Source: Smittia aterrima (taxonomy: Eukaryota; Arthropoda; Insecta; Diptera; Chironomidae). From it: a DNA stretch of 64,000 nt. The position numbers and the translations under genes were made by a program. The notes under the pieces are model-generated. The model was not told the origin of the DNA. It saw nothing but the letters and a program-made list of their open reading frames with translations, and did not search any database. This document shows positions 14,364 through 24,818 of this stretch, one piece after another (position 1 is the first letter of the stretch; each line of letters begins with the position of its first letter). Location of the stretch: positions 9,486,001-9,550,000 of the forward strand of contig CP093831.1 of NCBI GenBank assembly GCA_033063855.1, in the 5' to 3' direction.

Positions 14364-14530
14364 AAGCAAATGTTTCACATCTAAAGTAATCATTTTATTA
14401 AAAGCTTAAATCTTCATTTGTTGAACATATTTGCGTACCAAACTCTCTTATCAATCTAAAGTCCAAATTTTAAAAGTGCAGGAAATTAAAATTGAAGCGA
14501 CACATTAATGAAATTGTTGAGCGTCGCCGT

Positions 14531-17500
14531 TTAGTTCAAATTACTTCCGGACGATCCGGGAGTGGCGAAATTCGGTCTGAAATGTTGAAGGTTAGCAGCA
14601 ACTGCAGCTGGTGAGAAGCCAGCGAAGGAAGTGCTGGCAAAGCCGGCTGGGAAATTCATCAAGTTTGCTGTAAAACAAAAGAAAGTTTCATTAACTTCAC
14701 TCCAATTAGAAGTTTGATTTATTCTTACAAGCTGCTGATGAGGCTGCGCTACTTGTTGTAGCCAATCTCGAAAGAATTGATCTTTCACTAAGCTGAAGAC
14801 GTTGTGCTACTGGAGGAATTCGTGCCAAAGTGGCTGGCAGTCTAGCGACGTCACTCTTCATATCCGAAAGGAGTTCTTCAAGTTGATTAAGAACTTTGTG
14901 CAAAACAGCGTTTGCAGGTTTGTTACCTGTTGAAGAAAAATATTTTAAAGTTTTAGTTCCACAAGCATTTTGAATATTCTTACCGGCCAAGCTTTCTTTA
15001 CTCAAGTGTTGATGAGACTCAGCTAAACATTCGACTTCAGCAAATCTTGCATTCAAGCTCATCGCAGGATGTGTTGGATCTTGAGTAAGATTCAAGTATG
15101 CAGCTCGTCTCAACTGCTCTTCGATGACCAAGGCTTGCTCTAAGAGTTTGAAACGTCGAGCGAGGAACTTATTTTTGATTTCGAGGAAGTTTCCTTTGTT
15201 AATGTCCATTTTGAATGGCTCATTGATGATTGCGAAACGAATATCGTTTTGAATATCTTGCCAGCGTCCATAACCATGCGTGACGATTCCAGCGAGAAGC
15301 CAATAGTCGTGACGACGATGCCAAATTTCATACTCCCTACCAGGGAATGCTGCTTTCTCTTCGTTGATCCACAAAGTATGAAGTTCTGTGAATCCGCCGT
15401 CAGCAATATTAAACATAAATTGTCTCTTGTGAACTTCAAGTTGATCTTTGACTTTCTCCTTTGAGTCTTCGCTGAAGTCTTTCACAAGAACAACATCATC
15501 GTCGTCATCATCGACTTTCTTCTCAGTGCTTTCAGATCCATTGGATTCTTCTTTCTTTACATCTTCCTTCACAGAACTTTCTGGTGTCGATTCTTTTGTC
15601 TTGTCTTCTTCTGCACTTTCAGATTTTTCAGTTTCTTCGATCTCCGGTTTCTTTTCTTTCTCATCAACTTCACGCTCCTTTTCTTCTGATTTATCATTAG
15701 ACGGAGCTGGAGATGGAGCAGTGCTAGTTGTAGCGCTTTTCGACATGTCTTCATCCTTAACTTCTTCGGATGGACGAGCGTTGGCATCAAACGGCTTTTT
15801 AATCAATTCAGGCATTGAATAGTATCCGTTGATGTGCTCAAATTCGAGAACTTTCTTTCTTATCAACGACATAACTCCAACTCTTGTTAGAACGTGTTGA
15901 CGTGATAAACCTTCGCGAGGAACACCATCAGCGAATGTCTCAGCATTATCTGCTCCTGGTTCGCACAAGTGACGCATAAAAAGATTGACGTAAGCTCTGA
16001 AGTGTCGTTCCGACTTGCCGCGCAAATCTCTGACGAGCCAAGTATTATTAGAGCTGTCTTGAGGTGGCATCCCAAATCGCATGATAGCGTTAAGGAAACT
16101 TTTCCTTTGTCGTGAATTGAATCCGAGAACTTCAATGTTGCCTCCCACACGAGCAAGAAGTGGGGGCAGTGGACGATCTTTGTCGTCTTTACGTTCCATT
16201 CTACGGCGACCGCGCTTTCCAAATTCACTGTTGTCCTCGTCATCTTCTTCCTTCTCCTCCTCAGAATACCCGCTGTAATCTGAATTGTTATAATCGGATA
16301 CATTTTCCTGCCATGTTTGATCCTCTCGAGATTCATTTGATACGACAGCACCGTCAGTATAATTGACTTGCTTTCGAACACGCTTTCCTTTTCCAAGAGA
16401 ACGACTGGCATCTTCCTGGTGCTGTTCATAATGATGACGAAGCAACTTAATCCAATAAGCTGGGTCAGAGTTCTCAGCATCTTGCTTGATGACTTCAGTT
16501 TCTTCTTCCTCTTCTTCTTTCGTGCTGTAACTTGCGACTTTAAAACTTGACAAGTAATCGTTCGCCCAGTTCTCTTTCTCTTCGATACCTCCCTTCGACC
16601 GATCCAACAATTCTCGAACTGCTTTGTCATCGTAATGGATTGCCTCTTCTTCTTTTCCATCTTCTTCCTTAAAAAGCTCTTCAGTCCCAAACCGCAAAAT
16701 ATCGTCGAGTTCTTGTTTCGTGAAATTCGTTCCCTTTCCTCCCATTCCAGGTCTAACGACAAGATGGGTCAACATCATTTTCTTCTTGGCGACTTGTGTG
16801 ACTCGTTCTTCGACGGAATTTCTTGTGACGAAACGATAGATCATAACTTTGTTGGCTTGACCGATACGATGAGCTCTCGAGAAAGCTTGGATGTCATTGT
16901 GAGGATTCCAATCAGAATCGTATATGATGACAGTGTCAGCTGTGGCTAAATTAATTCCCAATCCACCAGCACGCGTCGACAACAGGAAAGCAAATTGTTG
17001 TGCTCCTGGAGCATTGAAACGATCGATAGCTTCTTGACGAAGTTGCCCAGTGATACCACCATCAATTCTCTCGTATTTGTAGCCTTCTCCTTCCAAGAAA
17101 TCTTCAAGAATATCCAACATTCTTGTCATTTGCGAGAAGATTAAGACTCGATGTCCTTGTTCTTTAAGAATTCTCATCATCTTCGAAAGTAAAACAAGTT
17201 TCCCTGCTGCCTTTGTCAATCCGTTGATTTCATAGTTTCCTCCCGGGCCTAGTGGAGCTTCTTCTGAAGCAGCTGGGAACAAGTAAGGATGATTGCAACA
17301 TTTTTTGAGATCCATCATAATGTTCAGCAGTGAACACGCTCCACCACCTGATCTCGGATTCAGAGCCTCGTAGTTTCTTGTCAAGATATATTTGTAATAT
17401 TTTTTCTGAAGCGGTGCGAGCTCAACACGCACAATGAACTCGCTCTTTGACGGCATGTTTCTCAATACGTCAGCTTTCAACCGACGCAGCATGTGTGGTC

Positions 17501-20500
17501 CCAATAGGTCGTGGAGCTTTTGAACTTGATCTTCCTTAGAAATATCAGCAAACTCGCCTTGGAAAACTGAGAGATCATTGAACTTATCTTTGCTTAAGAA
17601 ATTCAACAAGTGGAAAAGTTCTTCGAGATTGTTTTGCAATGGAGTTCCAGTCAAGAGAAGCTTATGGTCGATGTTGTAGCTCGCTAAATATTTGAAGAAC
17701 TTCGATTGATTGGACTTCAAACGATGAGCTTCGTCAACGACGAGAATTTTCCAGTCAATTGACGATAAGCAAGCTGAATCGATAGAAACTAACTCGTAGC
17801 TAGTCAGCAAGACATTGAATTTAATTGTGTTGCTTTTGATTTTCGTCGTTCTCTTTCCACCAGCACCTTCTTCGAAACTTAATTCATTCTCACGAATCAC
17901 TGCACGAGCTTCTTTATCTCCGACGTATGTGACACAATAAAAGTCTGGTGCCCATAATTCGAACTCTCGCTCCCAATTGACAATTGTTGAAAGAGGCACA
18001 GCTACTAAGAATGGACCGGGGCAATGACCTTCCTTGTAGAGCGAGTAGAGGAATGTTGCAGTTTGAATTGTTTTTCCAAGACCCATTTCGTCAGCGAGGA
18101 TTGTATCTGTCTTATTAGACCATGAATATCTCAACCAGTTGATTCCTTCTAACTGATAATTGTGCAACTGGCATCCAGTTTCGTTGAAGTATTCAGGTTG
18201 AACTTCATACTTCTTGCGTAATTCGGTGGTTGGTTTCTCTGGAGGTGGATTGAATCGTTTCATAACAAACTCCCCCCGTTCTTCGTCATCTTGTTCCTTT
18301 GTTCGTCGTCTGCCTTTCTTTTTTCCCTTCTTTGCTGATCCAGGTTCCATTGTGTTTGCACGAAGATCTAAGTAGTATTCAATCGTAGTCTTTAAACCAG
18401 CAATGTCGTCGGTTTCCTCTTCCCATGTTGATTGGTCATAAGCAAGCTCACGCCATTTCACAAGATACAGAGTTCGTCCGTCTCGCATCGTACGGTGATT
18501 GATGACACGATGCACAACAAGCCATTCAGGTTTGATGCCATATCGATAGAATTTCTCTTCGAGATTCTTACTGTCGTCTTCAACATCTCCGTGAGCACCA
18601 CGATGACGTTTCAATCGTTTGTATCGATGATCTTGCTCATCCAATTGTTCTTCGAATCTTGGTGGCTCTTCCATGTCGTACTTTCGAGTATAGTAACGGA
18701 ACATGAGAGGATGGAAAACGTCAAGTTGTAGTTCGGTAATCCAACTACAATGCCAATAGCTACGATCTTTCCATTTGATGAAATATTCACGCATTCTTTG
18801 TTGAACTGGTTGAGCTTTAGAAGTTGAAGCTTGTGGATTATTAGGATCTTCAGGAATTGGTTCGGTCCAACGCCAAGTCAAGATTTTAGCAACTTTTCCA
18901 GGCAAAGGAGGACAACCACATCGTGGACATCTCCAATCGCCGTCAGGGATTTCACTGAGCGGTGGATCCAAGCAGAATGTGTGATAAGCTGATGGACACG
19001 AATCACAGCAGAGTAATTCACCTCCGTCCTTGCAAACACGACAGAACTCTTGATGTTCATCGTCATCTTGTTCAGCTCCTCCCGGACCTTCAGCTTCACA
19101 TGTTGGACAACTCCATTTGCCTTCTGGAGCTTCTTCGAGTTCAGGGTCCAAGCAAACCAAATGGTAAGCTTTTGGACAAGTGTCGCATAAAATGATTTCA
19201 CCCCCTTGCTGACAAGCTTCGCAATAATCTTGATGTTCAATGTCGTCTTCTGGGAATGCTTTCTTTGTCTTCTTACGCTTAGATTTGTTGCCAATCTTGG
19301 TCTTTGCCTTTTTACGAACAAGAGGTTCAGCTGGATCAATGTCTTCCTTCTCAACAACTTGTTCATCTTCTTCCTTATCTGAAGTTTGCTGAAGCATTTT
19401 CTCGAATTCAATGTCGGACTCTCTTTCTGAACCTGCGACAGATTCATCTTGGTCGTCTTCAGAACTTGCATTCTTTCGCTTTCCAAACTTAATTTTAAGA
19501 GTCGGAACTTTAGGCTTCCGACCTTTCTTTGCAGCTCCACTGCTGCCTCGTCCGCGTTTCTTTGATTTTGCTTTAACTTCTTCCTCCTCATCTTCGTCTT
19601 CATAAGCTTCTTCAGCGATCTTCACAGATTTCTTGCTTGAACGAGACTTTGTTTCTTTCGGTTGATACTCAGGAGAAAGTGGAGCTTCTTCAGCTTCCTC
19701 TTCTTTCTCAATTTCTTCTTCTTCTTGTTGCATATGAGGATTGATTTCCGAGAACTCGCGCCATTTTGCTGCGACAAGCATCATCAACTTAGACATTGGA
19801 ACTCGAGGATTCTCTTTCTGGAGAATTGGTCGTACATGCTGTTGGAACATCTTATAAGTAATGAGATTTTGGAAGTCAGCATCCGAATATTCAATCGGAA
19901 CGTCAGTCAAATCGAAAGTGCTGCAGACTTCTTCAATAGTTGGCATGTTCGATTCAGCAGCAGACGTTGATGCTGCTGGAGGAGTTGGAGGGGCTTGAAT
20001 TTTCTTTTCCTCCTTCTCCTTTCGCTTTCGACCGCGTTTACTCGAAGAATATTCGTCGGAATCGCCAGCATCTTCAGGCTCGTCATCTGATTCATTCTTC
20101 TTGCGTTTCTTTTTCTTTCGTCCTTTTGACTTTTCTTCACTTCGAACTTTCCGCTTCTTGCCTTTCTTACGCTTTCGATCTTCTGGTTCGTAGTCATCAT
20201 CTTCTTCTCCTTCCTAAAATATCCAAAAAATAATTCGTTTACCGTTTGCACAAAACAATCAAATAAATTTTACTCACATTATTCAAGTTCTTGGGAGTTT
20301 CTTCATCACCGGATGCTAATGCTCCGTCTATTGGGCCGCTATCTTCCTCGCCTTTGTGTAAAGAAAAAAAATTGTTTAATATCATTTTCGTTGTTCTTCT
20401 ATAAAGTTTATGGCCTTGAACGCAATGCATTTTGCGAGGGAAGAGTAAAAATTCCGTAACAAAAACTAGTTCGTTTAGAAGCGATTTCACAAGAAAACGA

Positions 20501-20823
20501 ATGAAACTTGCTCAATGATAATCAATAAACAAAATTTATAGCTTCGATCGAAATACGACAGTCACTTATCAAATATTTTTCACTTCGTGTCATAATTTAT
20601 GATGGCCCCCAGACATTTGTATACGAAAATGAAAATTCCACTTTTCTTTCACAAATTCATGAAATTTCCTAATCAAACAACTATTATTTTGATCAACACG
20701 ATGTCTGTTAGACTTCTCACAAAAGTTTTCATTGATAATTTACGTTTTAAGCACTTCGAGAATTAAAAACGTCGACGAGATTTTACCTCCAAATTTTTCT
20801 TCAAATTCGTCGCTGTTGGACAT
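14531..20823 (-). CDS. Mi-2: Mi-2/CHD4-class chromatin remodelling ATPase
   Basis: Complete five-exon gene, complement of 14531-14667, 14729-14926, 14984-20213, 20278-20351 and 20787-20823, giving 1891 aa (Drosophila Mi-2 is of similar size). Exon 1 codes only MSNSDEFEEKFG plus one base. Order of domains: acidic/basic N-terminus with Lys/Arg-rich stretches; CHD N-terminal domain (about 127-180); PHD finger 1 (about 362-410, DYCEACQQGG); PHD finger 2 (about 420-470, FCRVCKDGG); two chromodomains (about 480-640); SNF2 ATPase with DEMGLGKT (about 741) and the DEAH box (about 861); helicase C lobe with DSDWNPHNDIQAFSRAHRIG; acidic linker; C-terminal CHD domains. All catalytic motifs are present. 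In the family this is the nucleosome-remodelling motor of NuRD and dMec repressor complexes in the nucleus. The 57-bp intron at 14927-14983 is a multiple of three without stops, so its retention would insert 19 residues. Confidence 0.97.
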
Positions 20824-21484
20824 GAGAACGAATTTATTTCTCGTTCCTCGCAATCCAAAGTCACTTAACTAAGCAACTATTATATTTTAAAGTCTTTAGC
20901 TCACGAAATAACTTCAGAATGTTTATTTTTCGGTTCCGGGATAAAAAGCCGATTTCGTCAGCTGCTAACCCAAGTTTACCTTCAACATCTTCAACCCCAG
21001 TTTCTTGTTTCCTTTTGAATTTGAGCGGGAACTTTCTTCTCGTGTCACTTAACCCAAGTTTGCCGTAGTTCAAAAAATTTTCTTGCAAATTTCGAGAAAC
21101 AGGGAAAAGTATGAAATTCTGGATTTAAACAAATTTTATTCTCAACTTTTAACCTTAAACAATTTAATTACATTGCAGGATATTTTTATTGACTTGTTAG
21201 AGCTAAGAACAAATTAAGTTAATTTTTTTTTGCCTTCAATGAAATCTCTTTATTTTAGATTTTAGTTTAGTAAAGCTAGAAGTGAGAAAATACTTTCAAT
21301 AAAATTGACAAGGTAGAGATGCGGAGTAATCGAGTCTTAGAATGCAAAGGAGATCAATTGTCAGCAATAATTTGTCCAGGATCTCCCAGCCCAGAGATTG
21401 GAGAATTATTGCAGCAGACTTGGTCAGCAAGAATTTTGAGCCACGAAAGTAAAGTTGAATCTTTTTGATCATCATCTCGAAGAT
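20824..21484. other. Spacer between Mi-2 5' end and tachykinin 3' end
   Basis: This region holds the Mi-2 promoter and 5' leader, read on the minus strand, and the 3' end of the downstream tachykinin gene on the same strand. A 75-residue open frame near 20.9-21.1 kb has no recognisable similarity and I do not call it a gene. Confidence 0.5.
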
Positions 21485-22510
21485 TTATCCTCGCATTCCA
21501 ATGAAACCAATTCGTTTGTCTTGTGCTGTATCAGAGTTGATTCGAGCGGCAGGTTGAAGACCATCTGCTTGATGAAGCTCATCGGTCTCGAGTCTAAGTC
21601 TTTTTTCTTGTGACTGTAGAGTGTGAAATAAAATGTTAAATAAAATTTCGTAAAAATTAGAAGAACTTTTTTTTACTTTTTTGCCACGGACTCCGACAAA
21701 CTTTCCGTACGGCATGTAAGGCTTCTTGCGTACACCGAAGAAGTTTGATGTCGATTGATAGCCCTGCAATAACATCCGATTAGAAATCTGTAATAATTTT
21801 CATGCGTCGATCAACTCACAAGGAACGGCTGCTTCTTGCCTCTCATTCCGAAAAATCCTGCGGCTGGTACTCGCTTCTCATCGGATCGAATAAAGTTGGG
21901 ATATTCAGATTTTTTTCCTCGCACACCTTGAAACCCCATTGGCGCCCGTTTCTCGTAATCGAGGTAATCATCATTATTCACAGACTTTTTACCACGCAGC
22001 CCAACGAATCCCGAAGGCTTTCGCTTCTCCTTTTCGTCGTAATAATCTTCCATGAAGTTTGCGATTTTCTCTCGTTCCCTTTGAAGATCTTCGTAGAGTT
22101 CAGCTTGAAGATCTTCGTTGGAATCTTGATCATCGAATTCACTTTTCTTTCCGCGAACTCCATAAAAGCTTGCTGCTCGTTTGCCATCGAGATACTTTTT
22201 ACCTCTCATACCGAAGAAAGCTTGTGCTGGTGCTCGTTTTACAAAATTTTCGTTTTCAGACTGAGAAGAAAGTGAACTCCGTTATCAACCAAAAAGAAAC
22301 ATTAAAAGGTCAACAAACCTCATCAAAATCTTTTTTCCCTCTGACGCCTTGAAATCCACTCGGCAATCGAATTTGTCGATATAACGACCACGGCTCATTG
22401 ATTAAATTCTCTGAAATCTCTGAAGTTTTACTTAAATCCTCATCGCAAATCGAAATAGCCGGAGCGACAATCAGCAACGTAAGCGTTCCAAGCAACAAAG
22501 AGTTCATCAT
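21485..22510 (-). CDS. Tk: Tachykinin-related peptide precursor A (nine copies)
   Basis: Four exons, complement of 21485-21613, 21677-21763, 21820-22260 and 22319-22510, all phase 0, total 282 aa. The start is MMNSLLLGTLTLLIV, a signal peptide probably cleaved near APAISIC. Repeats end in F-x-G-x-R, mostly followed by the amidation/cleavage signal GKK: LPSGFQGVR, APAQAFFGMR, AASFYGVR, PSGFVGLR, APMGFQGVR, VPAAGFFGMR, STSNFFGVR, PYMPYGKFVGVR and IGFIGMR. Flanking KR or KK sites fit prohormone convertase processing. These are insect tachykinin-related peptides, brain-gut hormones acting on G-protein-coupled tachykinin receptors. Oddities: the seventh copy is followed directly by KK with no glycine, so it should not be amidated. 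The last copy ends MRG and then stop. The 63-bp intron 21614-21676 is in frame and stop-free. An acceptor just 5' of the ATG (about 22519) implies a spliced 5' leader whose first exon I could not locate. A second tachykinin gene lies 10 kb away. Confidence 0.95.
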
Positions 22511-22519
22511 TTTGTTCGC

Positions 22520-23976
22520 CTGTAAGCAAAAGAGAATTCTAATTAAATCAGATGATGACTGCGAACACGCTTTAAAGATCATAAAACAATTTCAGCGCTT
22601 TCCTTCTTGTTTGCACTGTTCGCTGAGGTGTTTGTTTGTATGGAGCTTAACCCTGTCGACACGAAAGCGTCGAGGATTAAGGAAGAATCATAATTATTTC
22701 CATTACACCTTCATCATGTAAAACTTTTTTGTTTGCAAATCATTTACACGACAAAAGCCCTCAACAAGTAGAACTTAGAGTTCGCGTATTACGAAAATAA
22801 GTTTCCACTTCATTTTTTGTCAAGTGGCGACGAGAATAGAACAGAAACCGTTGCTTTTGTCTTCGATACATGTTGTGAGACCAGCATGAATCGGTTTAAT
22901 GTTTCATTTGTTGAATGAATCGTCGTGCAATTAGTAGAAAAGGTTGAAAGTTGGGAATTAATGAGAGTCGGAAGAAAGAGAGAAGAAATAATCAAAGGAA
23001 ACATCCATTCACCTCCCCAAGCGAGCTATATAAAAATCTCAAGGGTTCGTGTAATGAATATCAAGACAAGACTTTCTACTTAGGGGTTATTAATTCCAGA
23101 AACAACTTTAACTGCTTTTAATTAAATTCAATAGAAAGTTTCGAAGCTTAATTCTTTTATTTCACTTCCGAGTTTTAAGATTTCGAGTCCACTTGATTTT
23201 TCTTTTAAACTTCAATTAGCTTTCTCGTTGAGCGAAATCTGTTGAAACTTCCTGTTCGCAAAGTGAAATTTTTCACGGGATTAAAGATTGTAAGAGTTTA
23301 CATTTCTTTCAACAAAGGATTCATCAAAATAAAGAGTAACGGCTTGGATTCGACAGTTCGTGGAATTTAAATCAACATTGCCTTGAGCTGCGGTGAAAGT
23401 CTATTACATGTTTTTTTCTCGCTCTAAACAAACTCATTCGGACTTTCCAGTTTTCAAAGTGTAAATTGAAATGTTAATTTAATTGAGTTTGCTTAAAGTT
23501 CTCATATGAAGCGCAGAACTCACAGCATCAAATTCATTGTGAAACTCGAGGCTTCTCTGCTTCTACATTCATTTGACTTTCAATTCACAGTTAGCATTAA
23601 AGTTTCATATAAGCAAAAGCTTTAAGATCGGAAAATCTAACTTGTTGCTTCCTTATTCATCGAAGGTACGAATGTGGGTGAACAGCTGTTTAAATATTCT
23701 CACTAGTCATGTCGTAAATCAATTTTTAAAGCCATGACTAGAGAAAAGAAGAATTGAACAATGTAGGTAATTGAATCATGATTTCAGAATTGAATGAAAA
23801 CGTTGAAGAACTTTGGTAAAATAAAAAATTCTCGGAGATTCCGAATCGAAGTTTATTCGAGAATAAAAATTTCAAATAATTTGCTCGCGTGTATTTCTAT
23901 TTTTTGCTAATTATTTAGTTTAAGTCGGACATCGAACTCTGTGCTTTTCTGCCACTCGTCTTTCATCGAAATGATA
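22520..23976. other. Gene-free stretch upstream of tachykinin A, with a TATA-like box
   Basis: No coding gene is seen. It should include the promoter and non-coding first exon of tachykinin gene A on the minus strand. A plus-strand TATATAAAAA near 23026-23035 looks like a TATA box, but no plus-strand gene follows it before the tRNAs. It could serve a non-coding RNA or be chance in AT-rich DNA. Confidence 0.4.
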
Positions 23977-24047
23977 GCATTGTTGGTTTAGTGGTATAAT
24001 TCTCGCCTGCCACGCGGGAGCCCCGGGTTCGATTCCCGGACAATGCA
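23977..24047 (+). tRNA. tRNA-Gly(GCC), copy 1
   Basis: 71-nt cloverleaf: acceptor stem GCATTGT pairs with ACAATGC, D-arm around GGTTTAGTGG, anticodon GCC at 24009-24011 in the loop CTGCCAC, T-arm GGTTCGATTCC, discriminator A. A run of seven Ts just 3' (from 24051) is the RNA polymerase III terminator. Differs from copies 2 and 3 at one base in the variable-arm/T-stem region (GAGCCCC versus GAGTCCC). Confidence 0.98.
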
Positions 24048-24480
24048 TTCTTTTTTTAAACTTCGGGTTCTCCGCACGTGAATTATTTTTTTGGTACATT
24101 TCATAAGACAACGGATCTGGATCGCCTCTTCATTTAGCATGACGTACGATAGGAAGCAAGCTTGAACCATTTGCAATAATAAAATATATTAATGTCCAAC
24201 AATTTGCAAGTTTTTTCGTCGTCTTATCTCTGCGTGAGAAATACATAAAGACATAAAGGTTTCTTATCAGAGAAACTGCCGAAGCGATTCCAAGCTGTAA
24301 AATTATAATTTTACATGATTTCTGCTTTTTCATTAGATTTACTTCTCAGAATACCCAACGTTTAAAGAATTGAACATGATTTATCGTTTTTTCACGAGGT
24401 GAAGCTTAACTAACACTTCTGAAAAAAATTAATCATTGCTTAAGTAAAGCTTCTGCCAAAAGTTTTATAACCAAATGAAA

Positions 24481-24551
24481 GCATTGTTGGTTTAGTGGTA
24501 TAATTCTCGCCTGCCACGCGGGAGTCCCGGGTTCGATTCCCGGACAATGCA
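24481..24551 (+). tRNA. tRNA-Gly(GCC), copy 2
   Basis: 71-nt cloverleaf with the same acceptor stem, D-arm, GCC anticodon and T-arm as copy 1, with T for C in the GAGTCCC segment. A T-run follows the 3' end as polymerase III terminator. It lies about 430 bp 3' of copy 1 on the same strand. Confidence 0.98.
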
Positions 24552-24747
24552 TTTCTTTTTAATTTATTTTTAATTTCATTTTTGTGTAAATATTCTAAAA
24601 ATGTAAAATTTTAATCCTAACTGATGTAAGGACTTTAATTTATTTAGAAGTCGCTTTCCAAATAAATTGTTTTAGAAAAAAATAGAAAAGAAGTCTCACA
24701 TTTGCTTTTTAGCTAAAAAAGTTAAACAAAAAATAAATAAAAAAGAA

Positions 24748-24818
24748 TGCATTGTCCGGGAATCGAACCCGGGACTCCCGCGTGGCAGGCGAGAATTATA
24801 CCACTAAACCAACAATGC
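24748..24818 (-). tRNA. tRNA-Gly(GCC), copy 3 (inverted)
   Basis: 71-nt tRNA gene on the minus strand, identical in sequence to copy 2. The minus-strand 3' flank has a T-run terminator. Its 5' flank shares a block (TTCTGCCAC, then ATCGAAA) with the 5' flank of copy 1, showing that the duplication carried upstream DNA. Confidence 0.98.

Noticed and set aside
15448..16762. Ser-rich and Lys-rich open frames over the Mi-2 acidic region
   Set aside because: Shadows of the Glu/Asp/Lys-rich Mi-2 coding sequence in other frames.
21802..22352. Plus-strand frames of 157 and 97 codons
   Set aside because: Antisense to tachykinin A exon 2; no domain, and the repeats are explained by the minus-strand precursor.
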